A DNA stretch of 64,000 nucleotides from Thermoanaerobaculia bacterium (GCA_017883205.1 JADGNZ010000008.1:98624-162623); one strand, 5' to 3'. Shown: positions 53,968 through 63,214, counted from the stretch's first letter. A program made the numbers and translations. Notes: generated by a model not told the origin, from the sequence alone.

Positions 53968-54407
53968 GCCGAGCGCAGGCAATGTCATCGGAGGAACTGC
54001 TACCCGCTGACTCGGATGAGTTGTTGTACCGTCAGGTACACCCAGACTGGTTCCGTTTCGGACGACCAAGCAGCCAAGCATTTAATCCCACCAGGAAAGA
54101 CAAGGACCAATTGTCGGTAGATCGGGCATCGCTTACTACCCCTGAAGAAGCATTCTCACTTCACACTGAAGGTCGCGGCTTGAAGTCCGCAGGGACGTGG
54201 GCGGTAACCGTAGCCGAATGCACGGAAAAGCTTCTAAGTTGTTTCCCAGATCCTTTATCCTGCCCTCCAGATTCAATCGCCAATCCAGCGCACTGCCGGA
54301 TCGACTTCTCGTCTCTCAGTTCAAACAGCAGAAGGCAGATAGCAGGGCAATTCTTGGCAACAGCAGCTCACTCTAGGGGATGCGTCTTCGCTCCCGAGAC
54401 AGCATAA
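53964..54407 (+). CDS. Transposon cargo gene C, hypothetical 147 aa
   Basis: A 147-residue protein. The N-terminal half reads LLYRQVHPDWFRFGRPSSQA, then FNPTRKDKDQLSVDRASLTT, a conserved-looking pattern ('HP-W...SQAFNPT-KD---LSVDR'), and then HTEGRGLKSAGTWAVTVAEC. The C-terminal 60 residues are polar. It starts at the ATGA overlap with gene B. No function is known to me. Confidence 0.78.
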   Translation: MSRAQAMSSEELLPADSDELLYRQVHPDWFRFGRPSSQAFNPTRKDKDQLSVDRASLTTPEEAFSLHTEGRGLKSAGTWAVTVAECTEKLLSCFPDPLSCPPDSIANPAHCRIDFSSLSSNSRRQIAGQFLATAAHSRGCVFAPETA

Positions 54408-54447
54408 CGATATGGGACTCTGCATAAATGGCTAAACCGAAGATTAA

Positions 54448-54989
54448 GTGACCTTCTCGCGATGTGGTGACGAACGCTCACCGCGTCTTCAGCGAGTTCA
54501 TCGAGCGATCGGGACAACCGCCATCAACGGGATGACTCGCTCCGGGCCGCCTGTTGTCATGCTTGCCGGCGGCGCGATCGATTACGCCATGCTGACAAAA
54601 CTGTACGGCGCAAGCGGGAACGACAACTCCGCAGAGACTCGCTACTCGCCGGGCTGAATCAAGGGGTCAGAGACGGCGATCATGTCAGGCGATCCCGAGA
54701 AAGGGCACATCAGCACCAGCTACGTGGAGCGCGCGAACCTGACGATGAGAATGGGCATGCGCCGCTTCATCCGGTTGACGAATGGATTCAGCAGAGGTTT
54801 GAGAACCACTGCCACATGATTTCGCTCTTCATGTTCTACTACAACTTCATCCGCATCCATCAGACGATCCGCCGCCCGCCAGCGATGGCGGCGGGAATCA
54901 CGGATCAGCTCTGGTCGATGTCCGATCTGGTTGCGCTCATCGAATCGCGCGAGTGCGAGGCGGCGCGGAGCACGGAGACGGGCGCGTGA
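54448..54989 (+). pseudogene. Decayed IS1-like transposase
   Basis: Fragments of a DDE transposase in different frames: GAIDYAMLTKLYGASGN and ETRYSPG in the first frame, then HISTSYVERANLTMRMGMRR and FIRLTNGFSRGL in another, and later MFYYNFIRIHQTIRRPPAMA and AAGITDQLWSMSDLVALIES. At least two frameshifts or small indels separate them. The order matches the C-terminal half of the family; the N-terminus is lost. It ends at TGA 54987-54989, next to the right terminal repeat. Confidence 0.8.
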
Positions 54990-55015
54990 GCTGTAACATC
55001 AAACTGACCCACTAC

Positions 55016-55025
55016 CGTAAGGCTG
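55016..55025. repeat. Right target-site direct repeat CGTAAGGCTG
   Basis: The right partner of 52558-52567, directly outside the terminal repeat. Confidence 0.7.
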
Positions 55026-55057
55026 ACCTACTGGATGACATACGGTAAGATCAATGG

Positions 55058-55324
55058 GTGACCTGGATCGCCGTTGAACTGCCCGAGGAAATCGTCAAGC
55101 AGCTTGAAAGCGCTTGGCGCGACGTCTCGCGTGGCACGCTCGAGGCCGTGGCCCTGGAGGGCTATCGCGACGGCGCATTGACTCGTGACCAGGTTGGGCA
55201 ACTGCTCGGTTTCTCGTTGTGGGAAACGGAAGCGTTCCTCAAGCAGCGCCAGGCTTACCTCCAATACGCGGAGAAGGATCTCGACCACGACCGTAGGGAT
55301 CTTGATCTCGCCCTCCCTCAATGA
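55058..55324 (+). CDS. UPF0175 family protein (antitoxin-like)
   Basis: An 88-residue protein, GTG 55058: VELPEEIVKQLESAWRDVSR, then LEAVALEGYRDGALTRDQVG, then QLLGFSLWETEAFLKQRQAY. UPF0175 proteins resemble prevent-host-death antitoxins and often pair with PIN-type toxins. No toxin gene follows; the next gene is on the other strand and unrelated. It could be an orphan antitoxin. It lies just outside the transposon-like unit. Confidence 0.85.
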   Translation: MTWIAVELPEEIVKQLESAWRDVSRGTLEAVALEGYRDGALTRDQVGQLLGFSLWETEAFLKQRQAYLQYAEKDLDHDRRDLDLALPQ

Positions 55325-55330
55325 GTGTTT

Positions 55331-56569
55331 TCAGGAGTCGTCGCGGCTCTGCCCGGCGACGCTCGCCCCCGTGAACAGTATGCCCACGGATTCATCCCCA
55401 CCTCGCAGTGAAAGCGCTCCCGCGAGTCCGGCGGAGCCGGTTGCGCTCACGCCCTCGCCGGCGATGCGATTCGCTTCGCGCAGCTCGTCTTCGCTGACTG
55501 TGATCACCGAGCCGCCGGTCGAGAGGACGCCACGCAGGACGGCGGCCCAGTCGTAGGTCTCGTCATCGAGGATGCCGGTGGCGATGCTGTGCGGTGCGGA
55601 TTCCCAAGGCCACATGAATTGCGAGCGATGGGCAATGGCCTCGTCGATTCCGCGATCCACCACGCGATCGTACGCACGGCGGAGCGGGGAAGCGAGCGTC
55701 TGCACGGCGTGGATGCGCGGCATGCGCGGAAGGACGCCGAGCGCCAGTGCCTCTTCGAGCCCGGCAATCGTCGCGCTGGCGAGGGCGCCCCCGCCGACCT
55801 GGATGAAGAGATGATCGAGCGCCGTTCCCCGTGCGGCAAGTTGCGAGGCCAGCTCCCATCCGAGCGTCTGGCCGCCTTCGATCACCAGCCCGTTCTCGTT
55901 TCCCTGACAGGTGAACGGCAGCGCGCCGCGCGCAACCGCCTCGCGAAAGCGGAGATAGGCAGGATCGCCGGCGACGCCCGGTTCGCGCTCACACCGTGTG
56001 ACGTTCGCGCCGAGCTCTTCCAGGCGAGTGATCACGGATCGAGAAGCGTCGTCGGGCACATAGACATCGATGTCCCGTTTCGCCGCGCACGCGATCGTCG
56101 CCGCCGCGAGCGCCGCATTGCCGCAGCTCGCGATGGCCAGACGTGCATGCGCCACCGATGGATCGATGCGCTCCGCGATGAGCAGCCAGAGCATGAGCCC
56201 CATCAGATGCCGCGATTTGTGGGATCCGGCGACGTTGTGCGTCTCATCTTTGACCCAGAAACCACTTCGCTGCTCGAAGGGCGTGACGACGAATCCGCCC
56301 ACGTGTGCGTCGAGGGCGCGCACGAGATCGACGAATTCGCCGTCGCTCATCCCGATTGCCTGTGCCGTGTGCCAGGCGTGAGTGAAAGTGCGGTACCGAA
56401 CGAACGGATTCGGCTCCGTATCGAAGAAGGGAACCGGCGACGCGCTCTCTAACCGCCGTGCCAGTACGTGATCGACGTCATCCGTGCCCGCACGCGGACA
56501 GCGGAATGGGCGCGGGTCGAGCGGCGGAGCAGTCCAGCCGCAACCCGCGCAGATCATCTTCGAGCTCAT
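55331..56569 (-). CDS. PLP-dependent lyase/synthase, threonine-synthase-like (fold type II)
   Basis: A 412-residue enzyme starting at ATG 56569, overlapping the next gene as ATGA. An N-terminal zinc-ribbon-like [19 protein letters not shown] precedes the PLP domain: [20 protein letters not shown] contains the PLP lysine, and [14 protein letters not shown] and [18 protein letters not shown] are the phosphate-binding loops. Together with the paralogue upstream it resembles the diaminopropionate ammonia-lyase type (YgeX) genes of the YgeW cluster. That substrate is inferred. Confidence 0.85.
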   Translation of the reverse strand: MSSKMICAGCGWTAPPLDPRPFRCPRAGTDDVDHVLARRLESASPVPFFDTEPNPFVRYRTFTHAWHTAQAIGMSDGEFVDLVRALDAHVGGFVVTPFEQRSGFWVKDETHNVAGSHKSRHLMGLMLWLLIAERIDPSVAHARLAIASCGNAALAAATIACAAKRDIDVYVPDDASRSVITRLEELGANVTRCEREPGVAGDPAYLRFREAVARGALPFTCQGNENGLVIEGGQTLGWELASQLAARGTALDHLFIQVGGGALASATIAGLEEALALGVLPRMPRIHAVQTLASPLRRAYDRVVDRGIDEAIAHRSQFMWPWESAPHSIATGILDDETYDWAAVLRGVLSTGGSVITVSEDELREANRIAGEGVSATGSAGLAGALSLRGGDESVGILFTGASVAGQSRDDS

Positions 56570-58077
56570 ACCGTCGTCACGCTCGCCTCGGCATTCACCT
56601 CGTCGATCATGGCATCCCACGCGGGGATGAGATCCTGTAGCCCGGTCCAGAACGACTGTTTCGCGCGCGCGCTGAACTCGTCGATGCCGTAGCCCTGCTG
56701 CTCGACCCAGGTGAAGTAGCCGAGGTTGAAGATTCGTTCGCGATCACGGAAGGACAGCTCGAGCAGATGATCGGTCGCACTCCCGAGAAGGTGCTGGCCG
56801 TACACGGCGCCGGCGTCAACGCTGTCGAAACGGCCGCCGAAACGCTCGCGCAGAATCATCGCCTTCTCGCTCGCATACATCTCGGCACCGTCGGTCGCGA
56901 TCGTGGCAACAACATCCGACGATCCGAGCCGGTAGTACTTCGCGGTCTTGATGGCCGCCAGGATGTTGCAGATCGACGAGATCCCCAGTGAGTCGAGCTG
57001 CGCGAGCACGTCTTCGCGGACGCCACGGCGCTCAGCGAGGTAGCGATGCCCCTCCGCGGTATTGAACAGCAAGTTCAGTGCGTCGGTGCTGCGATCGGAG
57101 ACCGCGGCCACGACGTCGGTGTTCATGACGTTGTGAATGAACGGGATGTGCTTGTCGCCAATGCCCTGGATGCGATGCTCGCCAAACCCGTTATAGAGCA
57201 TCGTTGGGCACTCCAGCGACTCCACCGCGACCGTGACGCTGCCGTAGCGAGCCTTCAGAAAATCGCCCGCGGCGATGGTACCGGCCGATCCCGTGGCGGA
57301 GACGAATGCGCGAAGCTGCAGCGGCTCCGACGCGACCGTCGAGTCCAGCATGGAATCGAACACGCGTCCGATCGCGGCTCCTGTGCAGCGGTAGTGCACG
57401 AGATAGTTCGCCAGTTCGCTGAACTGGTTCAGGATCACGTTGCCGGAATGGCGGGCAAGCTCGCGACAGGCATCGTAGATTTCCCTGACGTTGCTCTCCG
57501 TTCCGGGCGTACGGATGATGTCCGCCGGATCGCTCACCCACTTCTCCAGCCAGCGAAAACGCTCGGCGCTCATGCCTGCTGGGAGCACGGCCACGCCGCG
57601 GCATCCGACGATGCGCGACACGGCCACGCCGCCGCGGCAGTAGTTGCCGGTCGACGGCCAGACCGCGCGCTGGCGCTCGATGTCGAACGCGCCGCTGACG
57701 ATGCGGGGTACGAGACAGGCGTACGCCGCGAGCACCTTGTGAGCCCGGATCATCGGGAAGCGGTTGCCGAACAGCACGACGATCTTCGCGTCGACGCCGG
57801 TGAGCTCGGGCGGCAGAACGAGATGCTCGGGTACTGAAGCGATCGGATCTCCCGCTCTCGACGCTTTGTTGAACCAGTGAACCCGGAAGAGGTTCAGCGG
57901 ATCCGCCGCATCGCGATCGACGGACTTCAGGTCCTCGCGTATCGCGCGCGGAATGGTTTCCGGATTGGCGAGCTCCGAGAAGCGCGGGAGGACGACGCCG
58001 CGCTCACGCAGCCTCTCGATGTTGCGACCGCGGACAGCCTGATCAACGATACGGGGCGACGGTACGCTGTGACTCAT
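56566..58077 (-). CDS. PLP-dependent enzyme of about 500 aa, cysteine-synthase superfamily
   Basis: A 503-residue fold-type II PLP enzyme. The lysine region is [14 protein letters not shown], and [14 protein letters not shown] and [14 protein letters not shown] are glycine-rich loops. It is long for this superfamily, with about 60 extra residues N-terminally and a C-terminal extension. It overlaps the downstream PLP gene (ATGA) and its 5' end overlaps the SsnA-like gene by 35 bp. A tandem of two such enzymes in a purine-type operon suggests one beta-elimination and one partner or isozyme. Confidence 0.82.
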   Translation of the reverse strand: MSHSVPSPRIVDQAVRGRNIERLRERGVVLPRFSELANPETIPRAIREDLKSVDRDAADPLNLFRVHWFNKASRAGDPIASVPEHLVLPPELTGVDAKIVVLFGNRFPMIRAHKVLAAYACLVPRIVSGAFDIERQRAVWPSTGNYCRGGVAVSRIVGCRGVAVLPAGMSAERFRWLEKWVSDPADIIRTPGTESNVREIYDACRELARHSGNVILNQFSELANYLVHYRCTGAAIGRVFDSMLDSTVASEPLQLRAFVSATGSAGTIAAGDFLKARYGSVTVAVESLECPTMLYNGFGEHRIQGIGDKHIPFIHNVMNTDVVAAVSDRSTDALNLLFNTAEGHRYLAERRGVREDVLAQLDSLGISSICNILAAIKTAKYYRLGSSDVVATIATDGAEMYASEKAMILRERFGGRFDSVDAGAVYGQHLLGSATDHLLELSFRDRERIFNLGYFTWVEQQGYGIDEFSARAKQSFWTGLQDLIPAWDAMIDEVNAEASVTTV

Positions 58078-59020
58078 TCATCTTCTCCCAAAGTTTTTCT
58101 GCTTCCCTCGCGGCTTCGGCGCGAATAGCGTCGATGTCGAACGTCGCCGGCTGGCGGCCACGCAGTCCCAGCTCGCGCGCCAGCACTTCGCCGCCGGCGT
58201 CGCGCCGCGCGATCACGTCTGGCGATTCCCGATGAAGAATCACTTCCACTTCATCGTCAATATTCGAAGGAAAGCCGTCCGTTCCGATTGCCACGCGCGA
58301 GGAGGCGCGCAACGCGGAGGGATAGCCGACTCCGTTTGCCTCGTTCGACCGCGGATTCTGCACGAACCAGCAGCCGAGGAGATCCGCGTGGCGGACCTCT
58401 TCCTCGGTCAGATGCACGCCGTGCGCGAGGATGGACCCCGGCACGAGCGCATCGTTCGCCACCAGGCGCGCGAATCCCTTCGCATCGATCGCATCCTCGG
58501 CCACATGCACGTGGAGCGGCGCGCCGAGCTCGCGGCAAAGCCGCCCTGCCGCGCGTATTGTCTCGTCGGACACGGTGAACGCCGCGTGCAGTCCGATCGC
58601 GCCACGCACGAGCGGGCGCCGATTGCTCGTGATGAAACGCCGGCATTCGGCGAGCCCTTGCCGCGCCTCGGACGCTCCGCCGTTGCGTTCCGTCGCGCCG
58701 TAGCAGACCAGCGCACTGACGCCGAGCTCCTGGCACGCGTCGGCGATGACGTCGAGTGAGCCCTCGATGAAATTCGGGGACTCATGATGATCGATCAGGA
58801 CGTCCGTACCGGCGAGGCGCGCTTCCGCCACATAGAGCCGTGCGGCCGCACGCAGCGAACGCTCGTCCAGCGCGCGATCGAGCCACCACCAGAGGGACTC
58901 CAAGATGGCCAGGAAATCCCTTTTTTCTTCGCGCACGTGCTCCCAGCTCGCGGGGAAACGCGGAACCAGCGCCGAATAGAGATGCGTGTGGGCATTGACG
59001 ATCACTGGAGGGACGATCAT
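58043..59020 (-). CDS. ssnA: SsnA-like amidohydrolase, short form
   Basis: A 325-residue amidohydrolase barrel. Metal ligand HxH is in [50 protein letters not shown] and [15 protein letters not shown] follow the pattern of E. coli SsnA. The protein starts at the first barrel strand and ends early, so it lacks the N-terminal beta-sandwich part and the C-terminal composite domain of the usual 440-residue enzyme. SsnA is tied to the YgeW cluster and selenium/molybdenum purine catabolism. GTG or ATG near 59020 overlaps the xanthine dehydrogenase stop by four bases. Confidence 0.82.
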   Translation of the reverse strand: MIVPPVIVNAHTHLYSALVPRFPASWEHVREEKRDFLAILESLWWWLDRALDERSLRAAARLYVAEARLAGTDVLIDHHESPNFIEGSLDVIADACQELGVSALVCYGATERNGGASEARQGLAECRRFITSNRRPLVRGAIGLHAAFTVSDETIRAAGRLCRELGAPLHVHVAEDAIDAKGFARLVANDALVPGSILAHGVHLTEEEVRHADLLGCWFVQNPRSNEANGVGYPSALRASSRVAIGTDGFPSNIDDEVEVILHRESPDVIARRDAGGEVLARELGLRGRQPATFDIDAIRAEAAREAEKLWEKMNESQRTVAPYR

Positions 59021-61581
59021 CGGATGTGTCCTGCGCGCATGGCGCGCGATGCCGCGGAGTCTTTCATCGGAAGCGTCATGCGTCGGATGCCGTCGAATGC
59101 TTCGAGCGCTCCGGCAACTGCTGGCGCGGTCGGCACGAGGCCGATCTCGCCAACGCCCTTCGCGCCGAACGGTCCCTCGGGCTCCGGATCCTCGACCAGG
59201 ATCACGTCGACCGGCGGCATGTCCGTCGCACGCAGAACGCCGAGCTCCATCAGCTTGAACGTGGCCGGCATGCCTCCCGGACAGGGCAACTCCTCGGTGA
59301 GCGCGTATCCCAATCCCATGTGAACGGCCCCTTCGATCTGTCCTTCGCAGAACGCAGGATTGATGGCGCGGCCGACATCGTGCGCGGCGACCATGCGCTC
59401 CACGTGACCATCCTCATCGAGGATGCAGAGCTGTGTGGCGAAACCGAACGTGGTGTGCGTCTTCGGTCCGGCGCCAGGGGCGCTTGTGTCGTCGATCAGC
59501 ACCTCGCCGGCGTACTCGCGGCCGGCGAGGGATTCGACTGTGCCTCCGCGATCGAGATCCGCGCGCAGCTTCTCCGCCGCATCGACCACTGCCCGCCCAG
59601 CCAGAAGCGTAGCCCGCGAGCCGGTAGTCTGGCCGCCGTCCAGCGCGAAGCGGGTGTCGATGCGCGGGACAAAACGCGAGGCCGGGAGCTTCGTTACCTC
59701 CACGGCGAACTGCACCAGAATCGTGGAGAGGCCCTGCCCCATCTCCGAGAAGCCGAAGTAGATCGAGATCGTGCCGTCGTGCTCGACGACCAGTCGGGCC
59801 CGTCCCCATTCCTTCACGCCGTTGCCGATCCCGGAGTTCTTCACCCCGCATGCAATCCCTACCGCGCGGCCACGTTGCATCGCCTCTTCGTAGTGCGGGC
59901 GAACAGCCAGCAACGTCTCTCTCAAACCAACCGACTTCTCGAGGATCTGTCCGGTTGTGAACGTCCCGCCGACCGTGAGCGCGTTAAGCCAGCGCATCTC
60001 CCAACGATCGACGCCCGCTTTCCTGGCCAGCAGATCGAGACATCCCTCCATGGCGAAGTTCGTCTGATTCACGCCGAAGCCGCGCATCGCGCCGCAGGGA
60101 GGGTTGTTCGTATACGCGGCCGTGGCTTCGATGCCGGCATTCGGAACGTGATACGCACCACACGCGTGTCCCGCGGCGCGCTCGAGCACCTTGTCGCCGA
60201 CCGACGCGTACGCGCCGCTGTCGCCAAGAATCCGCGCGCGCACGGCGGTGAGACGGCCTTCAGCGTCGCAGCCGGCGGTGTAGTCGAGCGTCATCGGATG
60301 GCGCTTGGGATGGATGCGAATCGACTCTTCGCGATTCAGCGTGACCTTCACGGGCTGCCTAGTCATGAACGTGAGCAGCGCCGCGTGCGCCTGAATGGAG
60401 AGATCTTCCTTCCCGCCGAACGCACCACCGCTCGAGATCTGCTCGACCAGAAGGTCTTCCTCGGCCATGCCCAGGAAGGCGGCCACCTGACGGCGATCAT
60501 CGAAGATTCCCTGCCCGCTGCTGAACAGACGCATCCGTCCGCCCTCGAGCGGCTCGGCCATGGCGCTCTCCGGCTCGAGGAAGAGATGCTCGATCCGCTG
60601 CGTCCGCCATGTGCCGGACACGACATGTGCGCTGGACGCCAGCGCGGCATCGACGTCGCCGCGTTTGATCCGTGTCTGCGAGAGGATTCGCTCCGCCTTC
60701 TCCGGGTCGAGGATCGGGGGTAGAGGCTCGTACTCGACCTCGACCAGCTTGGCCGCCGCGCGCGCCGTCGCTTCGTCCACCGCGGCAATCGCGGCGACGA
60801 TATCGCCCACGTAACTCACTTCTTCGCCGGCTGCGACAAAGCCCGGCCAATCGTCGCGAAGAAGTCCGTAGTGGCGCTTGCCCGGAACGTCGTCCGCGGT
60901 GGCTACGGCCTCGACGCCGGGATGCGCGCGTGCGTTTCTGGTATCGATCGATACGACGCGCGCGCGTGCAAACGGCGAGAGAACGACCGCACCATGAAGC
61001 ATGCCGGGGCGGGCCAGATCGTCGACGAATTCCTTCCGCCCGAGGATCAGGTCGGCGCCACGGAACCGCGCCGCGCGCACGCCGACACCGCCTGCGGCGG
61101 GTTCGGGTAACACCTCACCGCGTTTTGCGCGCGCGAAGAGCTCGATGGCATCGATGATCTTTGCGTAGCCGGTGCAGCGGCAGAGGTGCCCATCGATCGC
61201 ACGGGCGATTTCCTTGCGCGACGGCGAAGCATTCCTGCCGACGAGATGATGCGCGCGAAGAGCGATGCCAGGAATGCAGAAACCGCACTGCACGCCCGCG
61301 GCGACGACGAACGAACGCGCCAGCAACCTCTGTTCCTCGGCAGCAATCCCCTCCAGTGTGACGATGCTCTTCCCGCGCGCCGCTTCCGCCGGCATCGCGC
61401 ACGACACTTTCGCGTTTCCGTCGATCAACACGAGACAACAGCCACACTGCCCTTGCGGCTGGCATCCGTCTTTGATCGACGTCACCCCGCAACGCGTGCG
61501 CAGTGTCTCGAGCAGCGTCTCGCCATCGCGAACAGCGACGCGCACCGGCGTGCCGTTCAGCGTGAGATCGAGTGTCGCCAT
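59017..61581 (-). CDS. xdhD: Fused xanthine dehydrogenase-like molybdenum enzyme (XdhD-like)
   Basis: An 854-residue protein. I use ATG 61581 because a duplicated copy at 63438 begins at the same point. Residues 1-160 are the two [2Fe-2S] domains: CQPQGQCGCC and CGFCIPG...CRCTGY. The rest is the molybdopterin domain, with AFGGKEDLSIQ, MRGFGVNQTN, FGFSEMGQGL and GAKGVGEIGLVPTAPA. It oxidises purines such as xanthine or hypoxanthine, or an equivalent heterocycle. There is no separate FAD subunit in view. It heads the leftward operon with SsnA-like and PLP enzymes. Confidence 0.92.
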   Translation of the reverse strand: MATLDLTLNGTPVRVAVRDGETLLETLRTRCGVTSIKDGCQPQGQCGCCLVLIDGNAKVSCAMPAEAARGKSIVTLEGIAAEEQRLLARSFVVAAGVQCGFCIPGIALRAHHLVGRNASPSRKEIARAIDGHLCRCTGYAKIIDAIELFARAKRGEVLPEPAAGGVGVRAARFRGADLILGRKEFVDDLARPGMLHGAVVLSPFARARVVSIDTRNARAHPGVEAVATADDVPGKRHYGLLRDDWPGFVAAGEEVSYVGDIVAAIAAVDEATARAAAKLVEVEYEPLPPILDPEKAERILSQTRIKRGDVDAALASSAHVVSGTWRTQRIEHLFLEPESAMAEPLEGGRMRLFSSGQGIFDDRRQVAAFLGMAEEDLLVEQISSGGAFGGKEDLSIQAHAALLTFMTRQPVKVTLNREESIRIHPKRHPMTLDYTAGCDAEGRLTAVRARILGDSGAYASVGDKVLERAAGHACGAYHVPNAGIEATAAYTNNPPCGAMRGFGVNQTNFAMEGCLDLLARKAGVDRWEMRWLNALTVGGTFTTGQILEKSVGLRETLLAVRPHYEEAMQRGRAVGIACGVKNSGIGNGVKEWGRARLVVEHDGTISIYFGFSEMGQGLSTILVQFAVEVTKLPASRFVPRIDTRFALDGGQTTGSRATLLAGRAVVDAAEKLRADLDRGGTVESLAGREYAGEVLIDDTSAPGAGPKTHTTFGFATQLCILDEDGHVERMVAAHDVGRAINPAFCEGQIEGAVHMGLGYALTEELPCPGGMPATFKLMELGVLRATDMPPVDVILVEDPEPEGPFGAKGVGEIGLVPTAPAVAGALEAFDGIRRMTLPMKDSAASRAMRAGHIR

Positions 61582-61660
61582 CATCGTCGCCATCATCGGT
61601 AGCGGACCACGGGTGCTCACATGTGGCAATGTCGAACGTCACAGAACGATGTGAGGAGTC
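61358..61660. repeat. xdhD 5'-end duplication, copy 1
   Basis: About 300 bp including the first 75 codons of the molybdenum enzyme gene and its leader. It is matched in the same orientation at 63215-63507 with about 10% differences and a small indel near the start codons. The two copies flank the RiPP cassette. Confidence 0.85.
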
Positions 61661-61808
61661 ATCCCTGCCGAACAATCTTCCATAATTGCGTCTTGCAGAG
61701 CTGGGCCACCAACCTACATTGTGTTTGCATTCGGCGAGCAATACGCAGTCCCAACAGTTGCGACCGGCTTTAACGCTGACGCACCGACAACAAACGAGGA
61801 GGAGACCA

Positions 61809-62129
61809 GTGGTAGGTCAATTCAAGACGAATGTTACGGACAAGGATATCGAGTTTGTAGCGCAGGGGGTAGCTATCCAGAGCACAGGATTGCTGAATGC
61901 TTTCATCCGCAGTCCGGCACACGCCTTGGCAAAGATCGCCGAGAAGTTGCCGCTAGTTTCGCTGGAGAGCGTCAGCGTTGACGATCATGGCCGCATTGTC
62001 ATCAAAGATCGTGCTTTCGTGGCCGCTCTGAAGAAGAAGGTGGCCGACTCGAAACTCTCGAAACCCACGAAACCGGCAGGAGACACCAACTACGTTTGCA
62101 AGAACGCCTACAAGTGTACGCAGGCATAG
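61809..62129 (+). CDS. Candidate RiPP precursor, 106 aa
   Basis: GTG 61809 behind an excellent GAGGAGGAG (61796-61804). The protein reads VGQFKTNVTDKDIEFVAQGV, then AIQSTGLLNAFIRSPAHALA, then KIAEKLPLVSLESVSVDDHG, and so on, a leader-like soluble region, and ends PAGDTNYVCKNAYKCTQA. The C-terminal part has two cysteines, each in a Y-x-C step (YVC and YKC) preceded by an asparagine, and is separated from the leader by a KPTKPAG linker. Thirty bases downstream starts a radical SAM gene. A ribosomally made, enzymatically modified peptide is inferred; no known class is assigned. Confidence 0.72.
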   Translation: MVGQFKTNVTDKDIEFVAQGVAIQSTGLLNAFIRSPAHALAKIAEKLPLVSLESVSVDDHGRIVIKDRAFVAALKKKVADSKLSKPTKPAGDTNYVCKNAYKCTQA

Positions 62130-62158
62130 CTGGATCGCAACTCGGAGTTGGGATCGAG

Positions 62159-63124
62159 ATGGACTCGGCTATTGCCAATGGCTTCGATTCGCGTCGCCTA
62201 GAGCTCATCCTGCTTCCCACGGAGCGGTGCAATTTTCGCTGCGTGTACTGCTATGAGAATTTCGAGCTCGGCCGTATGTCGAGCGAAGTGATCAATGCGA
62301 TCAAGGCCTTGCTGTTGGCGCGCAAGGATGACCTCGACTCGCTCCATTTAAGTTGGTTTGGCGGCGAGCCGCTGCTCGCCAAGGACATCGTTCTTGAAAT
62401 CAACGAGTTTGCCGCCCGTGCATATCAAGGCCGGGACTTCTCGTCGAGTATCACGACGAATGGCTTTCTTTTGAATAGTGAAGTGTTTACACGTTTGGTA
62501 AGCACTGGAATGCGGCACTTCCAAATCTCGCTCGATGGAGCGCGCGAAGATCACGATGCTGCCCGTCCCACCGCGCTCGGCGTAGGGACCTTCGATACGA
62601 TTTGGCGGAACCTGCTAGCAACGCGCGATGCCAGCGGAAGTTTCGACATCACACTGCGCGTACATGTGAGCACCCTGAGCGCGAAGCGCATAACATCCCT
62701 GATTGATATGATCGTTCAGAATTTCGGGAACGATCCTCGCTATCAGATCTTTCTCAAGAAGGTTACTTCGCTCGGTGGACGAAATAGCGAACCGATCCCT
62801 TCCCTTTCGCCGACGGCGGTGCACCGGCTCGTGGCTGCAATTCGCGAACGCTGCTTGGGTCTCATCGGCGTTGGCACCGAAGACGAGTGTCTTGACTATG
62901 TTTGCTATGCTTCGAAGCTGAACTCCCTATTGATCAGATCTGATGGTCGCGTTGGAAAGTGCACGGTTGCGCTTAATGATGATGCTAACGTCATCGGCTT
63001 TCTTAAGAAAGACGGATCCATGGATCTCGATCGCGCGAAACTGATGCATTGGGCCGAAGGTCTGTTTTCCCGCCAGCCGGAACAACTCAATTGCCCCCAC
63101 TCCTACAGGACACGCTCAGCGTGA
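62159..63124 (+). CDS. Radical SAM/SPASM-like peptide maturase
   Basis: A 321-residue radical SAM enzyme starting at ATG 62159 (MDSAIANGFDSRRLELILLP). The [4Fe-4S] motif is CNFRCVYC (CX3CX2C), followed by LSWFGGEPLL (the GGEP motif) and ISLDGAREDHD. Its C-terminal part has extra cysteines in the SPASM position: DECLDYVCYASKLNSLLIRS, then DGRVGKCTVALN, then LNCPHSYRTRSA. It is expected to install a carbon-, sulfur- or ether-type crosslink on the precursor encoded just upstream. No transporter or protease is in the cassette. Confidence 0.88.
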   Translation: MDSAIANGFDSRRLELILLPTERCNFRCVYCYENFELGRMSSEVINAIKALLLARKDDLDSLHLSWFGGEPLLAKDIVLEINEFAARAYQGRDFSSSITTNGFLLNSEVFTRLVSTGMRHFQISLDGAREDHDAARPTALGVGTFDTIWRNLLATRDASGSFDITLRVHVSTLSAKRITSLIDMIVQNFGNDPRYQIFLKKVTSLGGRNSEPIPSLSPTAVHRLVAAIRERCLGLIGVGTEDECLDYVCYASKLNSLLIRSDGRVGKCTVALNDDANVIGFLKKDGSMDLDRAKLMHWAEGLFSRQPEQLNCPHSYRTRSA

Positions 63125-63214
63125 GTCTTTCTCCGTAGCGAAAGAACTCGACGTGAACGCGCTGACAATCTGTCGTTGCCGAACAAGCCGTTAGCCCGCT
63201 GCCCATTTCCGAGC
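63125..63214. other. Short intergenic after the radical SAM gene
   Basis: Contains the palindrome ACGCT-C-AGCGT at 63111-63121 over the stop and a CTTTC...GAAAG stem, which may terminate the cassette. TGCCGAACAA at 63177-63186 repeats exactly at 61666-61675 on the other side of the cassette. Confidence 0.5.

Larger units (their letters stand above)
52568..55015 (+). mobile_element. 2.45-kb transposon-like unit with three cargo genes and a decayed transposase
   Basis: Terminal inverted repeats: GTAGTGGGTCAATTTGAT at 52571-52588 and its near-exact inverse ATCAAACTGACCCACTAC at 54998-55015 (17 of 18 matches). Direct repeats CGTAAGGCTG flank it on both sides. Inside are three overlapping forward genes of more AT-rich composition (52799-54407) and a broken transposase (54448-54989) with family text HISTSYVERANLTMRMGMRR. 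The target duplication suggests the whole unit moved in one event, with transposase decay later. Confidence 0.75.

Noticed and set aside
55058..55324. UPF0175 protein paired with a toxin
   Set aside because: No toxin-like gene adjoins it; the neighbours are a transposon end and a PLP enzyme.
59026..60723. 565-codon forward frame opposite the xanthine dehydrogenase-like gene
   Set aside because: Histidine- and arginine-rich shadow without domains; the minus strand has molybdopterin and [2Fe-2S] motifs.
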